Source: Isoetes taiwanensis
Taxonomy: Eukaryota; Streptophyta; Lycopodiopsida; Isoetales; Isoetaceae
Reading direction: 5' to 3'
DNA length: 64,000 bases
Assembly (NCBI GenBank): GCA_021234155.1
Contig: JAJEKV010000018.1
Location: forward strand, 14,268,925 to 14,332,924
Shown: positions 12,165-24,112 of the stretch, piece by piece
Position numbering within the stretch: the stretch's first letter is position 1
Layout: each line of letters starts with the position of its first letter
The notes under the pieces: model-generated
Databases searched by the model: none
Seen by the model: the letters and a program-made list of their open reading frames with translations, nothing else
Told to the model about the DNA's origin: nothing
Made by a program: the position numbers and the translations under genes

Positions 12165-12258
12165 ATTGGGCGGATTGGGGGGAGTGCGGAGGAATTGGGA
12201 AGGAGTGCGGCGGATTGGGAAGGAGTGCGGAGGAATTGGGCGGGGAATGGGCGGAGCG
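12165..12258. repeat. G-rich tandem repeat of about 20-21 bp
   Basis: Words of the type GAGTGCGGAGGAATTGGGAA recur four times with small changes (GCGGATTGGG, GAGTGCGG). The repeat begins directly upstream of the ATG of the acidic minus-strand gene, so it would be its 5' untranslated region or promoter. Confidence 0.7.
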
Positions 12259-12259
12259 T

Positions 12260-12681
12260 GAGCTTGTGAGAAGAGCTTACGCTTAGGCGCCTAGTGCTTA
12301 AATCCTCTGCTTAGGCGCGTCAGTGTACGAAAAACCTCACACGCGCCAGAACAATTAATTCGTAATCAGGCTTAAATATTTCGTATGACCAGTCGAATTG
12401 ACACATGTCACATCGAGGAAATGCCTTGACAATATAATTTTGCCAAGAATGTTGGGATAGTGATGGTACCAAAATAAATAATTGAATCTTATTCCAATGT
12501 CACAAATCTACATTCCTAAACAACAATTCAATCTTCATTTCGAAGTACGTGTCCATGCACACCACCCTTGTGCATCCTCACTATTATTAATATATATACA
12601 AATGTGTGCTTACGTGCTTAGGTGCTGGAACAACAAATCACTTGAAAAGAATAACATCAATTTGATTAAGTGTCAAAAGAA
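12260..12681. other. intergenic spacer
   Basis: No coding signal. Bases 12281-12306 contain CTTAGGCGCCTAGTGCTTAA. The reverse complement of its AGTGCTTAAATC part resembles bases 15639-15651 on the far side of the transposase-like gene and might be a decayed terminal inverted repeat. Confidence 0.35.
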
Positions 12682-15381
12682 TTACAATGTTATTGGGGAT
12701 CGGCCATAATTTTTCAAGGGTCTCTGTGAAATTTTGTACATGTAATACGTGCCTTCTATTTTGTCCATATCAATTTTAGGATATCTTACCACATGGCTGT
12801 GCACGGAGGCTTCGGGTTGTTTAGTGAGCAACATGTACTTAAAATTACCCAAGAATTGATAATACAGTCCACTTAAGATAACCTCATGCACTCCAAATTT
12901 TTGCCCCCATCCATCTTTGTATGAATCTTCAAGTGTGCATTTGGGTTCTGTGCACTTGAGGATGTAGAAGTCCACACCCTCCGAATTGTCTACCCAAAGC
13001 ATTCACCTGCAAAATTGTCACCTACCTCTACCAAATTACTGATCCATTCATTGGCTTGTTCAAGAGTCTCCTTTTTCTTCTCAACTCTTGGTTTTAAGTC
13101 AGTTACCTCCCACTTTCCAAATCTACCTGTATTGATGCAGGAGTTCCAATTATGATCCATGCAAAACAAGCAGAAACATGACAGGCATCTATGAGCAAGC
13201 CTGTTTGGTCTACTCCTGCTGACAGGTCTGATACAGTGAATCTTCTTTGTGCCTTTAAGTGTTTCAATTTCATATTCTTCCATGTTTGCCACAACAGCAG
13301 GTTCAATTTCCCAAAAATATCTTTTGATCTCATCTGTTTCATCAAGCGGTAGCTCACTGAAATATGTACACGTAAATTTTACAATATCTTTAGCATGCCT
13401 CAGTTGCACACCATTGGGTTTGAGTTGTTCCTTACTTAGCAGCCTTTTGATAACAGCACCTGCACCATCATGTTCACCTTTACCATGAGCAGTGGCAAAG
13501 TAGTTCCACACTATTTCCTTGTCATTCATTGTGAAGTACCTCTAAGAAAAAAAAAGGTTTTCCTGACTTGAATTGAGATGAGCAGCCATCACTCCAAACC
13601 CAATGCTTCTCATATTCTATTTCCTGTTCCTTAAGCCATGCAACATGCTTTTGTAGGCAGTGTTCCACAAATAATGAGTCATGCACTTTATCATCAGAAA
13701 TGTAAAAGTGAGTCTCTTTTATGATCTTCCTACCATTGTTGAGTCTATTCCTGATCTGCTCCAATCTTCTGTTCTTTTTTTTCTTCTTTGGACAGTCTTC
13801 TTAAATGCACTTGCGGGGAACATGAATATCAAAGCACTTTTGTCATGTCTATATGTTATGTGAACAAGTATAGAAACTTAGTGCGTATGCGGTGCATTGG
13901 TAGGGGCTCATTACGGATCTTGATCTTTGTAATTTTCTGCAAAGTCAATAATGGATACAATTGTATCTTCGGAAATGATGACACACCTTTGATTTTAAAC
14001 CGATTGGCCTGCCAATGTGCTATGTAATTGTGTGGAACAAAATCTGATATTACCTTCTTCACATCCTCTTGAAACTCTTTGGGACTTCTCTCCTTCTGTA
14101 CTAATCTCAAGACAGGCTTGTACCTCAAAGCCTTTCTTGGATCCCTAGTAACTAGTGATGAACCCGTGCCATCCATTTCATGTGGACATTTTCTAATTCT
14201 ATCCAACCCACATTTTTTACATGCCAACATCAAGCAGTTATGATCAAACCCCGGGATCAAACCACTCTTCATCATCACCTTTGCTGCAGACCACTTGTCT
14301 CCATAAATCACTGGTGCACTTGATTGTATGCTCCTTGGCTGCACATTCTGGGCCAGGGCCACAAATCTCACAGTGGCAGTTGCAATTGTCATGAACTCCA
14401 CCCGATTTTCTTAGGCTATTCAATCCATGCATGATGTATTCAAATTTCAAGTGGTAGATGCAACAGCATGTATGCCTCTCACGCATCCTCCTTATAAAAC
14501 TCGGTTTCAACCTCTCAAAAGTCTGCAATGCAATTTTGATATGAGGATTCTCCTCTCTAAACCTGAGGTAGAATTGCAACTGCAGGGAAATCGTGTGAAT
14601 GCCAAATAAATGCTACATATAATGAACCCTACAATACAGGATGCATACTTACTTGGCTGACTTCAAGAAGGTGAATTGGATGTTCCATCTTTATTCCTGT
14701 CTCTGATACATACCTCCTCACGTCTTTCTTGTATGGAGAAACTCTTGTATTTTCTGTCCAGAACTTGATAATAGCTTCTCTATTGTAATCTAACATGCTA
14801 TCCATCCGCTTCCTCCTCCTGAACATTGACCAAGGTCCTTCCCCTTTGTTAGCTTGCACCCTTCTTTGAAAAGCATTTGAAATTGTTTTTAAGGGGATCT
14901 TTGAGCAATCCGCCACTTCTGCTTGATTCAATGGCTTGACACCATTTGTACATGCTGCTGCCATTATCAGGATGGACTTCCTTGCACGAAGCATGTCATG
15001 ATTCCTCACAAACTTATGTTCTTGCATTGTTTCCTTCAAATTCTTCACCATTTGCTCGGCCATAGTAACCTGCTTAGATTTCTTTATAGAAGCAATTGGT
15101 AAATCCCTTGCCCTCCAAAGAAGACTGTCAAGGATACGGCCTTTGTCATTGTCATCAACATTTGTACTAATTTGGTTGAATACTTCATAAATTTCTCCTG
15201 AAATTTCTCTTATTCTGCGGTCAGTCAGTCTCAATTTCTTATTCTTCTTTGAAGGCGAATCTTTAGAAGGGGAATTCTTCTTCATTGCTACCTTCTTGGC
15301 ATACAATCTCTGCCTCTGATCTCTCTTCCTTGCTGCATCAATGGCTCTGTAAAGTGAACGGGGAGAGGAATTGGATTTCAT
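12682..15381 (-). pseudogene. transposase-like gene (DDE-type by inference), two or more exons, frameshifted
   Basis: Exon 1 (15381-14653) starts MKSNSSPRSLYRAIDAARKR, has a basic N-terminus and an HTH-like region, and ends at a strong GTAAGT donor. Exon 2 starts after CCCTGCAG at 14579. Next come a Cys/His-rich segment (CCCIYH, CNCHCEICG, CLMLACKKCGL..CP) that looks zinc-binding, then FYISDD, VWSDGCSSQFK and the motif ATAHGKGEHDGAGAVIKR, then EGVDFYILKC. The acidic residues in ISDD, WSDG and HDGAG are candidate catalytic positions. I infer transposon origin from these motifs and do not know the superfamily. The frame is broken near 14250 (C/G run), near 13550 (T run) and near 12990, so no full protein can be made unless these are sequencing errors in homopolymers. 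Confidence 0.6.
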
Positions 15382-16203
15382 CTATCTCGGATTTCTGTGT
15401 ATTGCAAAATTGGTGAGGGCAAATTGTTGAATTTCGGTTCAGGCAATTCTTGGAAACAATTAGTCCCTCCATTTTGCTTGAATTCAAGGTGGGTTAGCCC
15501 GCCATCCACGAATATGGCGGGCTACAGGCATTCATGTTTCCGGCACCAAACAAGCTCATGATTCTCTCAGCCTGTCATTTGACGGGCGCGCACCCTACAT
15601 GTCAATTGATCAATCACGCATGTCGTGTTTAAAACACGCCGATTTTAAGCACTTGTAAGCGGCGTCCGGACGGTGATTTCTGCTACCCAGTACCGATTTT
15701 GCACCCATGGCCTGATCCGACGAGTAGTCCATCGGTCCTGTCCATCGGACCAAAAAAGAAGTCCATTGAAAGAAAAGCTAAATTGGGGCCTTTGTCCAGA
15801 AAAAAGGAGCTCTTTTGTTTGAGAAGCTTTTTCTTTTGCCAATGGTTAAAACGCATACAAATTTATTTTTATCCTTTTTTCTAAACCAAAATTTTTGTGA
15901 AAAGCATTTGCCAATGTAATGGAACAATTCCACTCACCGGTTCCCTCCATCCTCATCATGCACACTGTGGCCCCACGCTATTCCACATGCTCCCAACCAA
16001 CACCCTCACCAAGTCCCCCACCCTTAGACAAAGTCCAAATTCCGCGGCCCTAAATTTCTTGTATTAATAAAGAGTAACAACTAATCTTCTAATAGTTAAT
16101 ATATAGGAAAGAGAGAATTCAATTCAACTTGAGCAATGGCATTCCTCCCAACACAAAGAAAGGAAAGCAAATAATAATTATGCTAAATAATAATTCATGG
16201 GAA
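15382..16203. other. intergenic between the transposase-like gene and the MYB gene
   Basis: Upstream flank of the transposase-like gene and downstream flank of the MYB gene. A short inverted pair, AGCCCGCCAT and ATGGCGGGCT (15497-15525), could form a hairpin. Otherwise nothing was recognised. Confidence 0.5.
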
Positions 16204-17587
16204 TCACACGTCGGAGAAATCCCACAAGAGGACGTCCGAATTCATTACTCGATCAAACGTGGCAGCATCGGCCACACTAGCACTGCTACAAGTGCTTCCT
16301 GCACTCCCACTCGGGCTCCATGCGAATTGAAGTGCACCATTTTGTTGATTCTTGTTAATGGGCTCATGGCTACGACTGGCTAGTTCCTCCGCTGGAGGAA
16401 AATGAGAAATGGAAGAAGCAATTTCTGCAGGATCTAGAGAGGCGAGAGGTTCGGGGGTCCAATGCATGGAAGAAGGGTTAAATGTGAGGGCATCCCTCCC
16501 GTAGCTGATACTGGGTTTGGTGGCACTGGTATTCATGTAGTTAACGTCAAGCATAGGCCTCGAATCATTGATCTGCTGATTAGCATACATGATATGTTTG
16601 GATGCTGCAGTTTGGGGAGGCAAGTTCATGTTCATGCTGCTGCAGTTGATATTCATAGGCATCTTGTGCGGAACCATTCCTTGCCTCATTTTAAATAATG
16701 CGGGATCCACATCCAAATCCATTTCTGCCAATCCAACGGGCTTTGCACCAAATGTCATGTTGGAACATCCTCCCACCTCCCATGACAAGCCTCCGTTGGT
16801 TAGACTGTCATTCGATAAAATTGCGGTGTCGCAATCTTGTTGGTTCTGCCAATCGGGCCTTGTTCTCATCAGCACGTTGAGCATGCCATCTTTGAAACAG
16901 CCAAGTGCTGCCTCTGCAATTTGGCCTCCCTTCGGCAATGCAATATTTCCTGCCAGATCAGCTAACAGCTGGGAGATGGGCTTGTGTGTTATTGGATCGA
17001 TTCCTATTTCACAAAGCTTCTTTTTCAGCCTAGTATTCCAGTAATTTTTTACGTCGTTGTCTGTGCGTCCAGGTAACTGGGCTGCAATCAAGGACCACCT
17101 GCATTAATTAATGGGTAAGAAACGCAGTCAAAAGTTAAGGACTTCAACTGACTGAGAGACAGTTAGCTACACGTGAAAATCTATAAGTTAGTAGATCTTA
17201 GAATCGTTCAGAATTCCCGATTAAATTTATCTGAATGACCTGCTGCCAAGAGCGGCGTGAAGTTTAACAATGAGTTGTTCCTCCTGCTCGGTGAATCTAG
17301 TATGCTTAAGGTCTGGACGAAGATAATTGATCCATCGCAGGCGGCAACTCTTGCCACATCGCTGAAGACCTGAGCAAAACAGTCAACAAGAATGCCATCA
17401 AATCTAAAAAAAGGCAAAGGCAAAGGAAGAAATGAAAATGAAGAATGAACTAACCTGCTTTGCGGGGCAAAGTTCTCCAATTGCCAGTGCCATGCTGGGC
17501 CACACAGGCGAGGAGCTTTGCATCCTCTTCGGGAGTCCAGGGACCTCTCTTAACGCTGTCTTTCTCGCAACATGGTGCGCGGCCCAT
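16204..17587 (-). CDS. MYB80-like: R2R3-MYB transcription factor, MYB80/MS188-like
   Basis: Three exons: 17587-17455 (133 bp), 17369-17240 (130 bp) and 17098-16204 (895 bp), with GT-AG introns of 85 and 141 bp. The product is 385 residues. The first two exon lengths are the classic R2R3-MYB sizes. It starts [23 protein letters not shown]2 covers about residues 14-64, R3 about 67-115, with F replacing the first R3 tryptophan as usual. Conserved DNA-contact segments are [15 protein letters not shown] and [20 protein letters not shown]. After R3 come [13 protein letters not shown] and [10 protein letters not shown], and the end is VLLWDFSDV. All three also mark Arabidopsis MYB80 (MYB103/MS188), the nuclear activator of tapetal sporopollenin and exine genes. 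I infer a role in sporangium or tapetum wall formation. No disabling change seen. A distinct MYB35/TDF1-type identity is less likely. Confidence 0.92.
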
Positions 17588-17900
17588 CTCTCTTCTCCCA
17601 ACCCAATTTTATAAACTTGAATTCAAAGGCTTTATAATGAGCAGAGCAATTCGTGCATCATGGAGGGATGGGGAGAGGGCGGCAGAGCATGCAGTGCACG
17701 TGGGACTCTCAATCATGTGTTATGCGCCCTTCTAGCTGCCTGTCCCTCGTGTATCCCTCCCCTTTATCTCCTTTGTATATACTAGTATTTTTCATTTTTC
17801 GTGTTGCCAAGATCTTCTTCTCGTTTGTTGGGATCTTCGTACATCTTTGACTCTTTGACGAAACGACACATTATTCTTAGTCAAAGTAGAAAAACTAGTC
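17588..17900 (-). promoter_or_regulatory. probable promoter and 5' leader of the MYB gene
   Basis: Read on the minus strand, a TATATAC box lies at about 17775-17783, some 190 bases before the ATG, with a pyrimidine-rich leader after it. A CACGTG G-box lies at 17697-17702. These are consensus matches only. Confidence 0.35.
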
Positions 17901-19739
17901 AAAGAGAAGCTGTAAAAAAAAACGTCCTTAGCATTACATTAACAAATTAAAATCAACAATATGAGAAGACCTTAATTTAGCATTTATAAAATATCTAGCA
18001 AGCTCTTAATCTAGCATCATAAATATCTTTAGCCTTGTCCAAAATAGCATTCATCATCAACACACCATAAGTGGACACAAAACTTTCCCATCACCAATCT
18101 CTTTTTTCCGGTTGCAAGAAGGGGCAATTGTGGTCATGGTGTTGTGGAGGCGGTTGGGAACATGCCTTTGATTTCAAGGTCATTTAGCGTATTATACCTT
18201 TAGGACCATTTTTTTTTTTTTTTTTTTTTGGGGTGGTTGCCTTTAAAGGGCAAATTCTTGCTAATGTGGGCAAAGGGCATATTCTGGGCATATATCTGAA
18301 TATTCTTTGTGACTGGCCTAAACTTGCTATTACGGGTAATTTGTCGATGGTTGTCTGCGAAAAATAACGTGGAAACTTTATGCTAGCCACAGCCAGCCGG
18401 AACTTTCATGGTCTCCATATTTAGCAATCTCTACCTTGCTTTGCATTCCCACAGGTTTAAGTTTCGTGCCTTCAATTGAAATGTGATTTATACGCTTTCT
18501 GGACTATAAAGTTTGTGGCCAATCTGAAGAAAAATAAGAGTATCTTGCAGTCTGATTCATCGTCGGATAGCTAAAAATATATCAATCCAGTCTTGGGCAC
18601 AAACATTGTCTGATTAAGATGGCCTTGCAAGGGTCGAGCAGATTCCCAAGTAGATGGTTTTGCAGGTTCTTTTTGCCAATTTGCTTTCGTTTGATTTATG
18701 GTTTATAGAAAATCTAGTTCCTTACCTTTTTAAACAAGGTGCTGCGCAAGGAGGGTTGCCCTCCATGGCCGGAGGGTGAAGTGGCTTAAATCATACTTCA
18801 AAGTCATGTTTTCACAATCAGTCAAAATTGCTACTTCAAAACAATAGAATACTTGATACCATGACTTAATGGGAATTGGTCTGAAGAAATCTTTGGAGCT
18901 CGGCATGGAACAAGTATTGCAGAAGCATAAGGCCAAGATTAATAGAGCAGAGAATGGAAATACATGTTTTGTTAGCATAGAAATGAGAGTAACTCCTTGA
19001 AGACCTCTAATCTATTTTTTGTGCTCGGGAGGAGGAAAACATGGAGCATTGTTATTCAATTTGTGATTGGAGTATGTGTAAGAAAAAAGAGTGGAAGAAT
19101 TGTGATTGTGTGCAAAAATAGTGTTGGCGATGTTGCAAGTATGTAGGTCAATTAATATTTGGTGATTTCTCGACACGTGAACTATAGCAAAATAGAAATA
19201 TTAAATACGAATTTGAACGGCAAAAAAAGTATATGTAGCAAAACGTGTAGTCTAAATTAATCAATTCATTATGTACGAAGAGAACAAGTCATATGTGAAT
19301 GAAGGTGTTGTCAGAACCAGTATTGTTTAACAGTTATGGAATTGAATGCTCTTGGCAGGCTGCTCACAAAGAAATACATAGACTTCAGAGGTGGGTGATA
19401 TCACTACCTAAAATAATTGAATGTGAAGATGCTGATGCGGATGAAGTTAAAGAAATAGTGTATGAATCACTCTCCCTTTATAATTATGATGTTTTGGTGA
19501 GAACATTGTGCATATTCAAATATATAAGATTTACAACCCTGATTTGGACCTTTTTACACTGCATCCTAAAATATGAATGCCACATTTTATATACGACGAC
19601 ATTTGTGACTCCAGAGCAAAAAAATGCAACACATAAAATATAAGTTGTTTTTACATTGGAAGATGGTGTAGCTCGGTCATAGAGGACCGTGACTATTTTG
19701 TGAGGAACGGATGCACCTTATCAACATTATTTAACAAAA
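17901..19739. other. intergenic, no confident gene
   Basis: AT-rich DNA with a run of about 24 T at 18208-18230. Bases 19299-19500 (+) give a coding-looking segment (WQAAHKEIHRLQRW, then an acidic ADADEVKEIVYESL) that ends at a GTGAG donor-like site. It could be an isolated exon, but no family was recognised. Confidence 0.4.
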
Positions 19740-20110
19740 CAAAGTTAGAAAACTAGTAAATAACAACCTCACTGGAGGCATTCCAACTAAGATTCGTGGG
19801 CCTAAACTGAAGAAGCTGAGTTTCATAGAGAGTTTCTGACTACTTATTTGCGATGGGGATTATCCATTCTTACAATTGCTTGATTTATCAGAAAATGGCA
19901 TTGGGGGTTCCACATCTTCACAGACTGGCAAGTATTCTCAACTTTGCACCAGCAATCTCGCAAAGAACTCTTTATCAGGGGTTCTAGTGGTGGAGTTAGG
20001 GAGCTTGGAGCCTGTTGCGAAATCATACTGCCGATAGCAATATGTGCACAATCAGTGCATTAGAAGCGTTGGTGGTAAATTAAACAATGGATCTGAGTGT
20101 GTGAATTGCA
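19740..20110 (+). pseudogene. leucine-rich-repeat remnant, receptor-kinase type
   Basis: The + strand reads NNLTGGIPTKI near 19763-19795 and LLDLSENGIGG near 19876-19908, both typical of plant extracellular LRR units. A NLAKNSLSG-like unit follows near 19950-19985. The units are separated by stop codons and frame changes, and no signal peptide, membrane segment or kinase domain is nearby. It is a fragment of an LRR receptor-like gene. Confidence 0.6.
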
Positions 20111-21368
20111 CAATTTAGAATGCAGTCCTGACGATGAGAAAGCAGAATCGGGAAGGCCAAGAAGCATAGGCTTCAATGGTCTCACACATCTCTGTGTTTT
20201 GCTACAACATCTCAAACGACAGAACTGTGACTGCCATTCTTCAAAGCATGCAGAAGCTGTTCTTGGGATGTCGGGTTCACTGTAGCGACCTGTCAGATCC
20301 AGCTTATATTTTCTTTTTTGATTTATTGCATCCTTTGCCTTCTCTGCCTTATCTGGCAATATAATATTATCTTTTCAAACCTAAAACAGCTTAGAAGCTA
20401 CGGCACACAAAGCTTCGTCTCGAATAAAAGGCCGTCACAAGGAATGATCACTTCCCCAAAGAAATGCGTCAATGGCATACTGTCGTTTTTCTTCAAGGCT
20501 GCCCTCGTGTTTCTTCATGGCACATCGACAGCAGACAAGCCATATTCTTTAAGAAGGCCATCGAGCTGCTATTCTGCATGATTTCATACTGGACCTTGCT
20601 AAATCTTGAATAATGGGGGGGAATTTGGAAGACACAAGGGACGGAATGCTGGGCGATGGTAGAATAAGGACATTTTGCGATGGCATGGTGGGGAAAGATT
20701 TGAAGGAGAAATTATTTCTTGGTCGTCGCGCGAATCTTCCAAATGGTAGAAGATCATTGATCTTGATCTCTTGTACTTCAGAACTTTTGAATGCACTTTT
20801 GAACTTTTGATCTCGATCTCTTGTACTTCAGAACTTTTGTATTACTTCTTTTGTCTTGGGAAAAACTTCTAAGACAAACTTCTATTGAAAAACTTGTATT
20901 ATTTAATGAAAAACTTGTATGCAAACACTAGGCCATTATGGAAAAACACTAGGCCATTATGGATTATAATGGCGGTCCGAATAACAGCGAAATTGCATGG
21001 TCTCACACTGACCCCGATTTTTGGTCCACAGTTGTTTTTTACTTGTACGGAAGTGTTGTTTTATGCCAAAAACAACACCAAAATGGCCCCAAAAGTCCAC
21101 GTGGCCCGTTTATCCGGATTTGCACAAAGAGACAGTGGTTTTTTGGCAAAAAATCCCACTGTGGTTTTTTTGGCACCTTTTTGTTTTTTGGTCAACGTGT
21201 CCTTTTTTTCACTATTGTTATTTGCAAACTTTTGTCAACGTGTGGTTTTTTCTTGACTGTTGTTTTTCAGAGGATCTACGCGTTGTTTGTCTTCCAAAAA
21301 ACACACGTAGGTTTGAATATTAGTACATGAAAAACTGAAAAAAATATAGTTTTTTTTTCCTTTTCAAT
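20111..21368. other. intergenic with short duplications
   Basis: A 30-base stretch (GATCTCTTGTACTTCAGAAC) is repeated at about 20763 and 20816. AAAAACTTGTAT and ACTAGGCCATTATGGA are each repeated at 20887-20960. The stretch GACCCCGATTTTTGGTCCAC at 21010-21029 resembles the reverse complement of bases near 33865-33885, suggesting one dispersed repeat family in both places. Confidence 0.5.
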
Positions 21369-21690
21369 ATGTGTTGTTTTGTTTTCTCCACTTGTAGTTT
21401 TTTAAGTTAACATTGTTTTCATAAAAAAAAACACGTAATATCCAAGAAATCCACATGTATTGTTTTAGAATAATTGTTGTTTTCAAATGTTGTTTTACTA
21501 TGACAATATGTAGTTATTAGATATATCTTTTTTTTCTATATGTGATGTGTTTTTTCTTTACATGTTGGTTTTAAAAGTTATCATTGTTTTCTTAAAAAAT
21601 AATACGTAGTTTTAAAGAAATCCACATATAGGGTTAAAAATAATTGTTTTTAAACATTGTTTTTCTTGATTTGATATGTAGCTATTAAGA
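21369..21690. repeat. tandem duplication of a ~155-170 bp AT-rich segment
   Basis: Copy 1 (about 21369-21520) and copy 2 (about 21539-21690) align from ATGTGTTGTTTT through AAGAAATCCACATRTA to ATGTAGYTATTA, with scattered changes. No coding content. Confidence 0.75.
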
Positions 21691-22474
21691 TTATTAAGAA
21701 GTAGACACGTTGTTTCTTAATGTAGATGTTGTCTCGGTATTGTTTACGCAAAAAAAAAAAAATGAAATAAAATATATGTGGCTAGAGAAACAACCCGTTT
21801 GGTCCACTATGGAACATTTGTCTAACCAATCAAATATAGACACGTGGCACTCAATCTTTAAAAAAAACAACGCCCAAACATTTATTTTTTTGGCTATTGA
21901 TAATTTTAATCTAAAGGAAAAAGGCATCATGGAGCAAGCATCATTTGAATGCAAATAAAATGAATCTGATTGTAAATTTCAATGAACTCTAAGTTTGCCT
22001 TGAAATTTTGATCTTAATTGATTCTATATTTACAATCAAGCTTGCCTTAGAAACCACAGATTACATTTTCACAAATTTATATATTGTATAAACTCAATTT
22101 TGCTTTATTGATTCTTGCCAAGGAACCGATTTGATACAATAGTAAATGATATGCATATTCTTCTTTTCATGGCAATGCCACCTTGCAAACACAATACGTC
22201 TGTTTCCTTTCATTGTGCCAAAATATTACGAAGAAAGGAAGGTCCCTTTAACAACCTTTAAAAGTTCGCATGTTTCTTTAATGCAATTTTACAAATGGAG
22301 AGGCGCCAAATGTTAGATCCGTGTACCTACCCCCCCCGTGACAAGAGCCGCCAAGCCTTGTTAGATCTTCATTCAGTCTACTACGTTCAAGATTGAGTTG
22401 GAGCAAAGGGCCAAGAAGTTGGATTAAGGCATCTTTAAGGATCGCAGCGGAACATCCGGGCCGGACGGACTAGG
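21691..22474. other. intergenic
   Basis: AT-rich, no gene or ordered repeat recognised apart from an A run at 21749-21761 and a C run at 22332-22339. Confidence 0.5.
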
Positions 22475-22918
22475 TCATCTCGATTGAAAGAAGCAGATTA
22501 GATAGTTTACAAGATGAAGAAGCGGTGAAAAAATAGATTGAACTTCGGCCGGCGCCATCAAGAGCGGTGACCGAAAAAATAGATTGAACCTGGCGATGCC
22601 GTTGCTACCTGGCGATACTGTTGATGCGGTGTGAGCACCTACATCACGAAGGAGCTTTGCCATCGCCAAGCAAAGGAGCTCTGCCGGATTCGAGGGGTCG
22701 CCAAAAGGGGTGTCATAGCACGCTAATATGTTCAAACCTACCAAAAATCTTGATAAATGAGGACCCAGATCCGCATAAGCGTTAAGTGACAATATTTTAC
22801 GACTTTTTGCTTCTAATCTGAACCATCTTTTACAAACCAAGGAGCATGTGAATCGACAGACATGATCAAGCCTACTAAAGATCAAAGCCAAGCACTCATC
22901 AGGGATATAGAAACTCAA
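22475..22918 (-). pseudogene. truncated F-box protein, SKIP2/VFB-like N-terminus
   Basis: The frame from ATG 22918 begins MSFYIPDECLALIFSRLD and continues CSLVCKRWFRLEAKSRKILSLNA. This is an F-box, the SKP1-binding part of SCF ubiquitin ligases, of the type found in plant F-box/LRR proteins related to SKIP2 and VIER F-BOX (about 500 residues). Here only 147 residues are open. After about residue 60 the text still resembles that family weakly (ADLGPHLSRFL), then becomes unconvincing, and no LRR region follows. I read it as a broken copy. A novel short F-box protein is possible. Confidence 0.6.
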
Positions 22919-24112
22919 ATCCTCACCTTCTTAGAGAGCTTGATTGTCCCATTTTTTTTCTGCTTTCGACTTCAAGAATGGGAAAGCATCGCGTACTTAT
23001 GAATTGATATATAGCTGCGAAGTCATGCCTTTTTGCAAAAAGATGTCTTATTCCGCCAGATTAGGGTCGAATATGAGCATGGCGCGATGGCGCACTACCG
23101 GAGTAGGCTATGGCGGAATAAGCTTTGCACAGGACGTGCACAGGGAGGGAAGCACAGGGCGGAGGGAAACACATGGCCGCTAACCTCGGGACTTGCTACT
23201 GACCAATCACATTTTAAGACTTGGATCAACATCTTAGCCGTCCATCTTCTTTGTCAATCTCGCCGAAATCAATTTCAAGGGCCAATAAGATAATAGAACA
23301 GGGATCAAGATCTCAACCGTTCATCTTGATGGTTTAATAAAATACTAGTTGCATGCATGTTTTCTAAATATATATAATAGATTTTATTTTTATCTTTATT
23401 TTTTTCTTACGGGGGCTACATTTTTTCTCATATGGTGCCCCACTCTTTTTCTCCATAGCCTTTTTAGATACAACTCCCTACCCTTTCCATACCCTTGATG
23501 TCTGGCAGTGCCCATATATTTTTTCGGGGATGTCAGAGTAGCGACTACCCTTGAAAACTATTTCTAGGTCGATCCCTTAGGCGGTCGCGAGTTGGTTTTG
23601 CTTGATCTGGTTACCAGCGGTTTTCAAGGTTCTTAAGCGAAAATCATTCTCGAATTTTAAATGATGAAAGGAAAAGGTTATATGCACACCCAAAATAAAA
23701 CCCACAATAGCAAAGGTCGAGATTGCTAAGAGCTTCAACAACTCTCATTATATCGAGAGGCCGCATGGTAGTAATGACTCGGATAGCATATAAAGATTAA
23801 AGCGTAGTTGTCGAATATTTAGAACTATTTCCATCCTAAAGTGTATAGATGCGAGAACAAAATTGCGGAGAAGATTATATGGCCACGAAAATAATAGCCT
23901 CGCATGGAAGGAATTACTCCTCCTCACATTGGAAGCCCGACCAAAGCTGTTATGTGCTAGATCTGCCAACCCTAGCCTATTTCTTCGCGATGAAAACTAG
24001 CATTAGGAGATAATATCGAGCCCCAGAACTTGCAAGCCGAACACAAGTAGAAGCGAAAAAAGAGATCTCAGACCTAAAAAATACAACCAAGGCAGGCAAG
24101 CACCGCTCTATA
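22919..24112. other. intergenic, no gene recognised
   Basis: Mixed-composition DNA. Bases 23545-23640 (CTAGGTCGATCCCTTAGG) resemble the GATTGATCCC word that recurs in the ~825-bp repeats downstream, which may reflect a shared repeat source. No open frame with domain character. Confidence 0.45.

Noticed and set aside
20885-21330. Three overlapping + frames of about 100-123 residues
   Set aside because: Several frames are open over the same AT/GT-rich repeat DNA, none with domain character.
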